A stretch of DNA of 64,000 nt from Acrocarpospora macrocephala (lineage in GTDB: Bacteria > Actinomycetota > Actinomycetes > Streptosporangiales > Streptosporangiaceae), in the NCBI RefSeq assembly GCF_009687865.1, contig NZ_BLAE01000036.1:62001-126000 (forward strand), read 5' to 3'. The translations under genes were made by a program, and so were the position numbers. Under the pieces are notes generated by a model. That model was given only the letters and a program-made list of their open reading frames with translations. It had not been told where the DNA came from and made no database searches. Positions 15,587 to 23,164 of this stretch are shown here, one piece after another (the first letter of the stretch is position 1; each line of letters opens with the position of its first letter).

Positions 15587-17644
15587 ATGATTTTGGACGT
15601 GGGCATCGACGTCGGGGGCACCTTCACCGACGCAGTCGCCATCGCCGACGGCCGCGCCGTGCGCGGCAAGGCGTTCTCGACACCGGACGTGACCACCGGC
15701 ATCCTCGCCGCGCTGAGCATCCTGCGCGAGCAGGTCGGGCTGAGCGAGGCGGAATTCTATCCGGCGATCGACCGGTTCGTGCTCGGCAACACCATCGTCA
15801 CCAACGCGGTGGACGAGCAGAAGTACGCCCGGGTGGGGTTGCTGACCACGCAGGGTTTCCGGGACACGTTGCGGATCGCCCGCTCCGCGCGTACCGACGA
15901 GCGCGACTCGCACAAACTGACCCCGCCGCCCGACATCGTGGACCGGCGTCTCATCGTCGAGGTGCCCGAACGCGTCGACGCGCACGGGACCGTGCTGGTG
16001 CCGCTGTCGCCCGGCGCCATCAGTACGAGCGTGGAGCAGGTGCTGGCGGCCGGCGCCGAGTCGATCGCCGTGTGCCTGCTGTGGTCCTTCCGCAACGACG
16101 CGCACGAGCGGGCGATCGCCGGCTACCTGCGCGAGCGCCACCCGGATGTGCCCTACTCGCTGTCCAGCGCGCTGACGCCGGTGTATCGGGAGTACGAGCG
16201 CATGGTGACCACGGCACTGGACGCGGCGGTCAAGCCGATCGTCGCGACCCACTTCCAGCAGCTCGCCGACGCTCTGGCCGCCAAGGGGCTGCGCACCAGG
16301 GTGCAGATCATGCAGGTCCACGGCGGGTTCCTCTCGGTCGAGGAGACCGCGCGGGCGCCGATCTCGATGTTCAACTCGGGTCCGGTGGGCGGGGTGACCG
16401 GCGCGCGCCTGCTCGGCATGCGGCTGGGTAGGCGCCGGGTGCTCACCGCTGATATGGGCGGGACGAGCCTGGACGCCGCCGCGATCATCGACGACGAGCT
16501 GCGGGTGCTGCCGCGGGCCGAGATCGGCGGGCTGCCCACCAGCCTCACCGCGGTGGACATCGAGACCATCGGCGCCGGGGGCGGCAGCCTGGGCTGGATC
16601 GACGGCCGCGGAGTGCTGCGCGTCGGCCCGCACAGCGCCGGTTCCGTGCCCGGGCCCGCCTGCTACGGCAAGGGCGGCGAACGTCCGGCCGTGACCGACG
16701 CCGCGCTGGTCATGGGGCTGATCAACCCCGAGTACTACCTGGGCGGTACGGTCACCCTGTCGCCGGGCAAGGCGCGGGAGGCGATTCGGCGGCACCTGGC
16801 CGAGCCGCTCGGGCTGTCCGAGGACGCCGCCGCGCACGGGATGTACCGGCTGGCGACCTCGCAGATGGCCAACGCGCTGCGCAAGATCACCGTCAACCGC
16901 GGGCACGATCCCCGCGAGTTCACCCTGGTCGGCTTCGGCGGCGCCTGCGGACTGTTCGCCGCCGCGATCGCCGCCGAGACGGGAGTAGGCGAGGTGGTCA
17001 TCCCGCGCAACGCCGCCGTCTTCTCGGCGTACGGGCTCATGCACGCGGACTCGGTCTTCTCGGCGGTCCAGACCAGCCCGTGGACGATGGACCAGCCGGC
17101 CGAGACGCTGGAGAAGGAGTTCGCCGCCCTGGAACAGCGGGCGCGCGACTGGTTCGACGCCGAGGGTATCCCCCAGGACCGCCGCGCGGTCTACCGCGAG
17201 GCCGACATGAAGTTCGTCGGCCAGATCTTCGAGGTGACCACGCGCCTGCCCGAGGAGCCGTTCGGGGAGGGCGACAAGGAGGCGTTGCGGCGGCGGTTCG
17301 TGGCGGACTACGAGGCCGAGTTCGGCACCGGCACCGCGTGGACCGAGGCCGAGGTGCTGCTGGTCAACTCGCGGGTGCGGGCGGTTGGCCGTACCGAGAC
17401 GCAGAACGTGACCGAGGCCGTCGGCCAGGAGCGGCACACCGCCACCGAGCGGGAGGTCATCGAGCCACTGTCCGGACACCGCCGCCACGTCGAGGCGCAC
17501 CGGGGGTTCGGCGCGCTCGGCAAGGCCGAGGGTCCCTGCCTGATCGAGGAGCCGGACACCACCGTCTACGTGCCGCCGAACGCGACGGTCGAAGTCATCG
17601 ACGGCGGGCACTTCCTCATCCGCCTGAACCACGCCGACGCCTGA
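15587..17644 (+). CDS. hyuA: Hydantoinase/oxoprolinase-family subunit A (acetone-carboxylase-beta-like)
   Basis: 685 residues, ATG with AAGGAG 13 bases upstream and 6 bases after the reductase stop. The N-terminus has the ASKHA phosphate loop (VGIDVGGTFTDAVAIADG). Later come LGNTIVTNAV, YREYERMVTTALDAAVKPIV, FNSGPVGGVTGARLLG, VLTADMGGTSLDAA, IGAGGGSLGWIDG and VGFGGACGLFAA. This is the ATP-using HyuA subunit found in hydantoinases, 5-oxoprolinases, and acetone and acetophenone carboxylases. The acetone-carboxylase-gamma-like tail on its HyuB partner makes a carboxylase more likely than a ring-opening amidase (inference). The substrate is unknown. Confidence 0.88.
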   Translation: MILDVGIDVGGTFTDAVAIADGRAVRGKAFSTPDVTTGILAALSILREQVGLSEAEFYPAIDRFVLGNTIVTNAVDEQKYARVGLLTTQGFRDTLRIARSARTDERDSHKLTPPPDIVDRRLIVEVPERVDAHGTVLVPLSPGAISTSVEQVLAAGAESIAVCLLWSFRNDAHERAIAGYLRERHPDVPYSLSSALTPVYREYERMVTTALDAAVKPIVATHFQQLADALAAKGLRTRVQIMQVHGGFLSVEETARAPISMFNSGPVGGVTGARLLGMRLGRRRVLTADMGGTSLDAAAIIDDELRVLPRAEIGGLPTSLTAVDIETIGAGGGSLGWIDGRGVLRVGPHSAGSVPGPACYGKGGERPAVTDAALVMGLINPEYYLGGTVTLSPGKAREAIRRHLAEPLGLSEDAAAHGMYRLATSQMANALRKITVNRGHDPREFTLVGFGGACGLFAAAIAAETGVGEVVIPRNAAVFSAYGLMHADSVFSAVQTSPWTMDQPAETLEKEFAALEQRARDWFDAEGIPQDRRAVYREADMKFVGQIFEVTTRLPEEPFGEGDKEALRRRFVADYEAEFGTGTAWTEAEVLLVNSRVRAVGRTETQNVTEAVGQERHTATEREVIEPLSGHRRHVEAHRGFGALGKAEGPCLIEEPDTTVYVPPNATVEVIDGGHFLIRLNHADA

Positions 17645-17660
17645 TCGAAGGAGACCCCCC

Positions 17661-19799
17661 GTGAGCTCACCGACGTCCGACTTCGACCCGATCACGCTGG
17701 AAGTGATCAGGATGCGCCTCGACTCGATCGTCGAGGAGATGGGCATCGCGATGATCCGGTCCTCCGGATCGCCCGTCATCACCGAGGCAGGTGACTTCAA
17801 CACCGCGCTGTTCGATCCCGAGGGACGCATCTACGCCTACTCCGACTACGTGCAATTCCACATCGGATCGGGCAGCGTTGCCGTCCGCAACCTGATCGAA
17901 GCCATCCGGGACGAGCCGGTGTATCCGGGCGACGCGTTCATCAGCAACGACCCGCACACCGCGGGGGCGAGCCACCCACCCGACACGAACGTGATCACCC
18001 CCATCTTCCACGGCGCGGAACTGGTCGGCTGGGCGCAGTCGCAGGCGCATCTGCTCGACGTCGGCGGGATGACCCCCGGCGGCTTCGCGCCCGGCGCCTA
18101 CGACTGCTACAGCGAGGCCCTGCGGCTGCCGCCCGGGGTCAAGGTCTTCGAGAAAGGAGAGCCGGTCGAGTGGGTCCGGCGGATCCTGCTCAACAACGTC
18201 CGCGTCCCGGTGCCCTATTGGAACGACGTGCGCAGCCTCGTGGCCAGCAACAACACAGGCATACGACGGCTGCTCGCCACGATCGAGGAGTTCGGGCTCG
18301 ACCGCTTCCGGGCCTACACGCGGCGCAACTTCGAGATCGCCGAGCAGGTCGTGCGCGACCGGCTGGCCCGCCTGCCCGACGGCGTGTGGGAGGCCGAGGA
18401 GTGGACCGAGCACAACGGACACACCGACGATCTCTACCAGGTCCGGTGCACGCTGACCAAGCGCGGCGGCCAGGCCACGCTGGACTTCACGGGGTCCAGC
18501 CCACAGACCGACGGGTTCGTCAACTGCAGCTACGGTGCCCTGGTGGGTAGTGTCGCCACCGCCGTCGTGCCGATCCTGGCGTGGGACGTGCCGTTCAACG
18601 AAGGCGTCATGACCGCCTTCGAAGTGGTCGCCGAGCCGGGGAGCATCGTCAACCCACGCCCGCCCGCGCCGATCAGCAACGGCCACCTCACCACCGGCGC
18701 CCGGGTCAGCAGACTGATCGTCAAGCTGTTCAACCAGCTGTGCCGGGCCAGCGACGACCCCGTCCTCCAGGGGCGTACGCAAGGGGTCTGGGCTGATTCC
18801 TGGACGGGCGGGATCTCGGCAGGAACCCGTGACGACGGCGGATATTTCGTGCTGTTCAACATGGACGGTGGCGGCATGGGAGCCGGCGCCCAGCCTGAAT
18901 CGGACGGCCTGGACTGCGCCGGGATGATGACGCAGATGAACAACATGCTGCCGGACGTGGAGATGAACGAGATGCTCTACCCGGTGCTCTACCTGTGGAA
19001 GCGACTCTCCCCCGCCAGCGCCGGCCACGGCGCCAACCGGGGCGGCCTCGGCCACGAGTTCGCCTGGACCCTGCACGGCGCGAGCCAGGTCACGCAGACC
19101 GTGTTCGCGCCCAGCGCCCAAGTGCCCGCCGACGGCTACGGCGGCGGCCTGCCCGGCGGCGGCAGCGGCCACCTTCTCTGCCGCGACACCGACGTCTGGC
19201 AGCTCATGTCCGGCGGCGCCGTCCCCACCGAGGAGAACCTCTCCGCGGCCACCAGGCAGTTGCTGGACATCAACCAGTACGACCTCACGGTCCGGCACGG
19301 CGACGTCTTCGTCCAGTGGATCGCCGGCGGAGGCGGCTACGGCGACCCCCTGCTGCGCGACCCGGCTCGAGTCGCGCGGGACGTCGTCGACGGCTACGTG
19401 ACCGCGGCCGCGGCCGAGCGCGTTTACGGCGTGGTGCTCGACGGCGACCAGGCCGACCTCACCGCGACCGCCGGGCGCAGGGCCGCGCTCCGCGCCGAAC
19501 GGCTGGGCGACGCACCCCCCGCGGCGGCGGTCCAGGACACGATGATCGGCATAGCCGGAGCCTCCGTCCCGCACCGGGGGCGGGACGGCCACTGGTACTG
19601 CCCGGCCAGCGGCGCCCTGATCAGCACCGCCGACGACTGGCATGACGACGCCCTGATCCGGACCCGTCCCGCCGCCGAACGCCTCGCCGAACTCGGCGTC
19701 CGGATCCGGCCCCGCCTCGGAGAGCCCGCCGTCCTGCTGGAGGAGTTCGTCAGCCCGGCCTGCGGCACCCTGCTGGAAACCAGAGTGTGCGCCCGATGA
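17661..19799 (+). CDS. hyuB: Hydantoinase B-type subunit fused to acetone-carboxylase-gamma-like domain
   Basis: 712 residues, GTG start with AAGGAG upstream. Residues 1 to about 600 are HyuB: FDPITLEVIRMRLDSIVEEM, ISNDPHTAGASHPPD, LLDVGGMTPGGF, LPGGGSGHL and IAGGGGYGDPLLRDP. Typical HyuB proteins end near 520-580. Here an extra tail (about 627-712) reads WYCPASGALISTADDWHDDA, then RIRPRLGEPAVLLEEF and SPACGTLLETRV. This matches the layout of the acetone carboxylase gamma subunit (Acetone_carb_G). Its CxxC pairs have decayed to CPASG and SPACG, so zinc binding may be lost. The fusion points to a ketone or branched-acid carboxylase. The stop overlaps the next start (ATGA). Confidence 0.85.
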   Translation: MSSPTSDFDPITLEVIRMRLDSIVEEMGIAMIRSSGSPVITEAGDFNTALFDPEGRIYAYSDYVQFHIGSGSVAVRNLIEAIRDEPVYPGDAFISNDPHTAGASHPPDTNVITPIFHGAELVGWAQSQAHLLDVGGMTPGGFAPGAYDCYSEALRLPPGVKVFEKGEPVEWVRRILLNNVRVPVPYWNDVRSLVASNNTGIRRLLATIEEFGLDRFRAYTRRNFEIAEQVVRDRLARLPDGVWEAEEWTEHNGHTDDLYQVRCTLTKRGGQATLDFTGSSPQTDGFVNCSYGALVGSVATAVVPILAWDVPFNEGVMTAFEVVAEPGSIVNPRPPAPISNGHLTTGARVSRLIVKLFNQLCRASDDPVLQGRTQGVWADSWTGGISAGTRDDGGYFVLFNMDGGGMGAGAQPESDGLDCAGMMTQMNNMLPDVEMNEMLYPVLYLWKRLSPASAGHGANRGGLGHEFAWTLHGASQVTQTVFAPSAQVPADGYGGGLPGGGSGHLLCRDTDVWQLMSGGAVPTEENLSAATRQLLDINQYDLTVRHGDVFVQWIAGGGGYGDPLLRDPARVARDVVDGYVTAAAAERVYGVVLDGDQADLTATAGRRAALRAERLGDAPPAAAVQDTMIGIAGASVPHRGRDGHWYCPASGALISTADDWHDDALIRTRPAAERLAELGVRIRPRLGEPAVLLEEFVSPACGTLLETRVCAR

Positions 19800-21046
19800 C
19801 CGCCGAGACCTGGGGCGACGACGACCCCGCCCCGGCGGAGCGCGGGCCCCTCGCCGGAGTCGTGGTGCTGGACATCACCCGGGTGGTCGCGGGCCCGTTC
19901 TGCTCGATGATCCTGGCCGACCTCGGCGCGACGGTGATCAAGATCGAGCGGCCGACCGACCCGGACTACGCCCGCGATTTCCCTCCGCATCTGCCGGCCG
20001 CCGACGGGAGCACGTTCAGCGCGTTCTTCGCGCAGTACAACCGCGGCAAGCTCGGGCTCACTCTCGACCTGGCCACGCCCGACGGGCAAGACCTGCTCAA
20101 GCAGCTCGTACGCCGGGCCGACGTGCTGGTGGAGAACTTCCGGCCGGGCACCATGGACAAGCTCGGCGTCGGGCCCGCCGTCCTGCGCGCGGAGAACCCC
20201 GGCCTGGTCTACACCGCCATCTCCGGTTTCGGCCAGACCGGGCCGTACCGGAGCAGGCCGGCCTACGACAACAGCGCGCAGGCCACCGGGGGCCTGTGGT
20301 CGATGAACGGCTACGCCGACCGGCCCCCGGTCCGGGTCGGCACGATCATCGGCGACCTGTCCGCCACCCTGTACGCCGTCATCGGCACCCTGGCCGCCCT
20401 GCGGCACGCCGAACGCACCGGCGAGGGCCAGCTCGTCGACGTGTCGCAGCAGGACTCGGTGCTGTCGCTGACCGAGAACGCGGTCGTGTCGTACACGGTG
20501 GACGGCGAGGTGCCCAGGCCGCTGGGCAACCAGCACCCGTTCGTACGCCCGTACGAGTTGTATCCGTGCAAGGACGGGTACGTCTTCTTCGGCGGCTACA
20601 CCGACAAGTTCTGGCGGCTGACGTGCACGATGTTCGACCGTCCCGAACTCGCCGGTGACCCGGAGATCGACACCATGGCCAAGCGGTTCGACCCCGATGT
20701 CTACTCCCGCCGGATTCGTCCGCTTCTGCTGGACTGGTTCGCGTCACGCACCCGCGCCGAACTCGAAGACCTGGCCGGCGACCAGGTGCCGCTGAGCGCG
20801 GTCAAGACCATCGCGGAAGTGGTGGACGATCCGCAGATCGCCGCGCGCGACATGATCGTCGACGTCGAGTACCCGGACTTCGGGCCGTTGCGGATGTTCG
20901 GCCAGCCGATCAAGCTCGACGTCACCCCCGCCCGGCCGCGTACGCTCGCCCCGCGCCCCGGCGAGCACACCGACGCCGTGCTGCGGGGCCTGCTGGACCT
21001 CTCCCTGCAGCGGATCGCCGAACTCCGCGCCGCAGGGGTGATCTGA
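19796..21046 (+). CDS. CaiB/BaiF (class III) CoA-transferase
   Basis: 416 residues from the ATG at 19796, which overlaps the HyuB stop as ATGA; a GTG at 19787 is possible. Family motifs are VVVLDITRVVAGPFCSMILADLGATVIKIE, NRGKLGLTLDL, ADVLVENFRPG and GPYRSRPAYDNSAQATGGLW. The last contains the catalytic aspartate that forms the aspartyl-CoA intermediate. These transferases move CoA between carboxylic acids. In this operon it probably activates the acid made by, or feeding into, the HyuAB step so that the hydratase and HMG-CoA lyase can act. A succinyl-CoA:HMG-type activity would fit but is not shown. Confidence 0.88.
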   Translation: MTAETWGDDDPAPAERGPLAGVVVLDITRVVAGPFCSMILADLGATVIKIERPTDPDYARDFPPHLPAADGSTFSAFFAQYNRGKLGLTLDLATPDGQDLLKQLVRRADVLVENFRPGTMDKLGVGPAVLRAENPGLVYTAISGFGQTGPYRSRPAYDNSAQATGGLWSMNGYADRPPVRVGTIIGDLSATLYAVIGTLAALRHAERTGEGQLVDVSQQDSVLSLTENAVVSYTVDGEVPRPLGNQHPFVRPYELYPCKDGYVFFGGYTDKFWRLTCTMFDRPELAGDPEIDTMAKRFDPDVYSRRIRPLLLDWFASRTRAELEDLAGDQVPLSAVKTIAEVVDDPQIAARDMIVDVEYPDFGPLRMFGQPIKLDVTPARPRTLAPRPGEHTDAVLRGLLDLSLQRIAELRAAGVI

Positions 21047-21829
21047 TTGACCATCGGCTTCGAGCGGGACGGGTCCACGGCCGTCATCTCCTTCGCCCGT
21101 CCCGCCAAGCTCAACGCGCTGACCCTGGCCATGTACGACGAGCTCGCCGACGCCTTCGCCCGGGTGCGGGACGACGACACGATCGCCGCGGCCGTCCTCA
21201 CCGGCGAGGGCGACCGCGCGTTCTGCGTCGGCGCGGACCTGGGCGAGTCGATCCCCGCGCTGGCCGAGGGGCGGTTCGACATCTCCCGCTGGGACGGCGC
21301 GCACCAGAAGCACACCAGCCTGTTCAAGCCGGTGATCGCCGCGGTCAACGGCCTGTGCCTGGGCGGCGGTTTCGAGATCATGCTCTCCACCGACCTGCGG
21401 GTCGCGAGCGAGGACGCCGAGTTCGGCCTGCCCGAGCCGGGCGTCGGAGTGGTACCGGCCGGGGGCACCCTCGCCCGGCTGACCCGGCAGATCCCGTACG
21501 CCTGGGCCATGCAGCTGCTGTTGCTCGGCGAGCGCGTCCCGGCCGCGGAAGCGCTGCGACTGGGCCTGCTCAACGCCGTCGTACCGGCGCCGGAGGTGAT
21601 GCCGACGGCGCTCGCGTGGGCCCGCCGGATCGGCGCGCTGTCCGGCACCGCGATCGCGACGATCAAGCAGGCCGTCCTGCGCCTGGGCGACCTCCCCCTT
21701 GACCAGGCGTTCCACGCCGAGGCGCTGTACGGGCAGCGGGCGTTCACCTCACCCGACGCCCGCGAGGGCTTGGCGGCCTTCGCCGCCCGCCGACCACCCG
21801 AGTTCCCCTCACGCAAGGGGCACGGGTGA
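21047..21829 (+). CDS. Enoyl-CoA hydratase/isomerase family protein
   Basis: 260 residues. The start is a TTG immediately after the CoA-transferase stop, with AGGGG about 8 bases upstream. Crotonase motifs: RAFCVGADLGE (oxyanion hole), KPVIAAVNGLCLGGGFEIML, LPEPGVGVVPAGGTLARLTR (with a Glu at the catalytic-region position), and AEALRLGLLNAVVPAPE. In this operon a plausible role is hydration of 3-methylglutaconyl-CoA to HMG-CoA, the step before HMG-CoA lyase in leucine and isoprenoid breakdown. That assignment rests on context only. The stop overlaps the lyase start (GTGA). Confidence 0.88.
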   Translation: MTIGFERDGSTAVISFARPAKLNALTLAMYDELADAFARVRDDDTIAAAVLTGEGDRAFCVGADLGESIPALAEGRFDISRWDGAHQKHTSLFKPVIAAVNGLCLGGGFEIMLSTDLRVASEDAEFGLPEPGVGVVPAGGTLARLTRQIPYAWAMQLLLLGERVPAAEALRLGLLNAVVPAPEVMPTALAWARRIGALSGTAIATIKQAVLRLGDLPLDQAFHAEALYGQRAFTSPDAREGLAAFAARRPPEFPSRKGHG

Positions 21830-22761
21830 ACCGCTACGGAGTCGACCCGTTGCCCGGCCTGCCCAGCCGGATAACGATCTGGGAGGTGGGGCCGCGGGAC
21901 GGCCTGCAGAACGAGGCCGCGATCCTGCCCGTCGAGGTGAAGGTCGAGCTCGTCGAGCGGCTCGCCGACGCCGGGCACACCGTCGTGGAGACCACCTCGC
22001 TGGTGCACCCGGAATGGGTGCCGCAACTCGCCGACGCCGAAGAGGTGCTGCGCCGGCTGAAGCGGCGCGACGGCGTGCGCTACCCGGTGCTCGTCCCGAA
22101 CGAACGCGGCCTGGACCGGGCGATCGGCCTCGGGCTCACCGACATCGCCGTCTTCGCCAGCGCCACCGAGTCCTTCGCCAGGGCCAACCTGAACCGGACA
22201 GTCGCCCAGTCGCTGGAGATGTTCGCCCCGGTGATCGCCCGCGCCCGCGAGGCGGGCCTGGGCGTGCGCGGCTACCTGTCGATGTGCTTCGGCGACCCGT
22301 GGGAGGGCGAGGTGCCGATCCCCCAGGTCGTCGCGGTCGCGACGCGGCTGCTCGCGCTCGGCTGCACCGAGCTCGGCCTCGGCGACACGATCGGCGTCGC
22401 GACCCCCGGCCGGGTCGCCGCGCTGCTCGACGCCCTAGTGGGCGCCGGGGTGCCGGTCGGACGGATCGGCGTGCACTTCCACGACACGTACGGCCAGGCC
22501 CTGGCGAACACCCTCGTCGCGCTCGGCCGCGGGGTCACCACGGTCGACGCGTCCGCCGGCGGCCTCGGCGGCTGCCCCTACGCCAGGAGCGCCACCGGCA
22601 ACCTCGCCACCGAGGACCTGCTCTGGCAACTGGCCGGCCTCGGCATCGACACCGGCGTGGACCTGGCCAAGCTGGCCGAGACGAGCACCTGGCTCGCCGC
22701 GCACCTGAACCGCCCGAGCCCTTCGCGCACGGTCCAGGCCCTCACACCGCCCGCGTGCTGA
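21826..22761 (+). CDS. mvaB: Hydroxymethylglutaryl-CoA lyase
   Basis: 311 residues, GTG start coupled to the hydratase stop. Diagnostic motifs: IWEVGPRDGLQNEA (catalytic Arg and Asp), VETTSLVHPEWVPQLADAEE, IGVHFHDTYGQALANTLVAL (metal-binding HxH) and AGGLGGCPYARSATGNLATE (catalytic Cys loop). It cleaves HMG-CoA into acetyl-CoA and acetoacetate using a divalent metal. It is the last gene of the operon and is followed by a hairpin, so it is the exit of the pathway into central metabolism. Confidence 0.93.
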   Translation: MNRYGVDPLPGLPSRITIWEVGPRDGLQNEAAILPVEVKVELVERLADAGHTVVETTSLVHPEWVPQLADAEEVLRRLKRRDGVRYPVLVPNERGLDRAIGLGLTDIAVFASATESFARANLNRTVAQSLEMFAPVIARAREAGLGVRGYLSMCFGDPWEGEVPIPQVVAVATRLLALGCTELGLGDTIGVATPGRVAALLDALVGAGVPVGRIGVHFHDTYGQALANTLVALGRGVTTVDASAGGLGGCPYARSATGNLATEDLLWQLAGLGIDTGVDLAKLAETSTWLAAHLNRPSPSRTVQALTPPAC

Positions 22762-22792
22762 GCGCGAGACCACGCTGCGTTGTGCCGTCTCA

Positions 22793-22837
22793 CCCCGATT
22801 TCAGCCCGGAACGGGCTCTTCCATAGAGCAATCGGGG
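22793..22837 (+). terminator. Nested hairpin after the HMG-CoA operon
   Basis: The inner stem AGCCCG-GAA-CGGGCT (22803-22817) is followed by CTT. It lies inside an outer pair, CCCCGATT (22793-22800) and AATCGGGG (22830-22837). It sits about 30 bases after the HMG-CoA lyase stop, so it is a likely transcription terminator. It lacks a long T-run, as is usual in actinomycetes. Confidence 0.6.
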
Positions 22838-22879
22838 ATGACGGTGAATATTTATGCATAAACGACTAGACATGTGCTG

Positions 22880-22918
22880 ACGGTACGGTCGCGTGAGCGA
22901 CATGTCAATGACATGTCC
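22880..22918 (-). promoter_or_regulatory. Palindromic operator copy 1 with embedded leftward promoter
   Basis: Read on the minus strand, 22918-22899 is GGACATGTCATTGACATGTC, whose core ATGTCATTGACAT is a 13-base palindrome. TTGACA at 22908-22903 and TACCGT at 22885-22880 are 17 bases apart, giving a good leftward promoter in the operator. No convincing gene is read from it, because leftward lies the antisense of the HMG-CoA lyase end. The same 17 bases recur upstream of the isomerase operon (24810-24826). Confidence 0.55.
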
Positions 22919-22982
22919 GCGCAATAGCGCGGTAATGGTCGTCCGGTGACGCTCGCCGCCCGCGGCCTGCCCCGAATGGGTC

Positions 22983-23012
22983 TTGACGAGCCTTTTCGCG
23001 CGCTGCTACAAC
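22983..23012 (+). promoter_or_regulatory. Possible promoter of the sde182-like gene
   Basis: TTGACG (22983-22988) and TACAAC (23007-23012) are 18 bases apart. This would start transcription near 23019, about 145 bases before the ATG at 23165, which carries a GAGGAG ribosome site. The operator copy lies 65 bases upstream. Confidence 0.4.
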
Positions 23013-23164
23013 GTTAAAGAATCATTCAGTACTGAATATTTATGCAGACGCGGACACGCAAGGGCCCAGCGATTCGCGTCCTCCGGGTTACCCAGCCATT
23101 ACGCCCCCTCCCCCAATCGCCGAACGGACACCCATGCCGTTCGCGCGTCTCCCAGAGGAGAACC

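Larger units (their letters stand above)
22846..23046 (+). repeat. 13-base direct repeat GAATATTTATGCA, two copies
   Basis: Exact copies lie at 22846-22858 and 23034-23046, upstream of the sde182-like gene. The first copy also lies in the palindrome TTTATGCATAAA (22851-22862). The second is fused to the palindrome ATTCAGTACTGAAT (23024-23037). They flank the putative promoter and are candidate regulator sites distinct from the ATGTCA-TGACAT operator. Confidence 0.5.
22762..23164. other. Regulatory intergenic region between the HMG-CoA operon and the sde182-like gene
   Basis: About 400 bases without a supported gene but dense in signals. It holds a terminator hairpin (22793-22837), a copy of the palindromic operator (22899-22918), a CCGCGC-AATA-GCGCGG stem (22917-22932), a possible promoter (22983-23012), the palindrome ATTCAGTACTGAAT (23024-23037) and a 13-base direct repeat. 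G+C is locally much lower than in the flanking genes, as expected for promoter DNA. Confidence 0.7.

Noticed and set aside
15419-17830. Very long minus-strand open frame (803 codons) opposite HyuA
   Set aside because: It is the antisense of a clear HyuA gene. Its composition is Arg/Gly/Pro/His-rich low-complexity text, and long antisense frames are expected at this G+C.
22578-22859. Minus-strand 93-codon frame downstream of the leftward promoter
   Set aside because: Almost all of it is antisense to the HMG-CoA lyase 3' end, and the translated text resembles no protein. An RNA function is possible but a protein is not supported.
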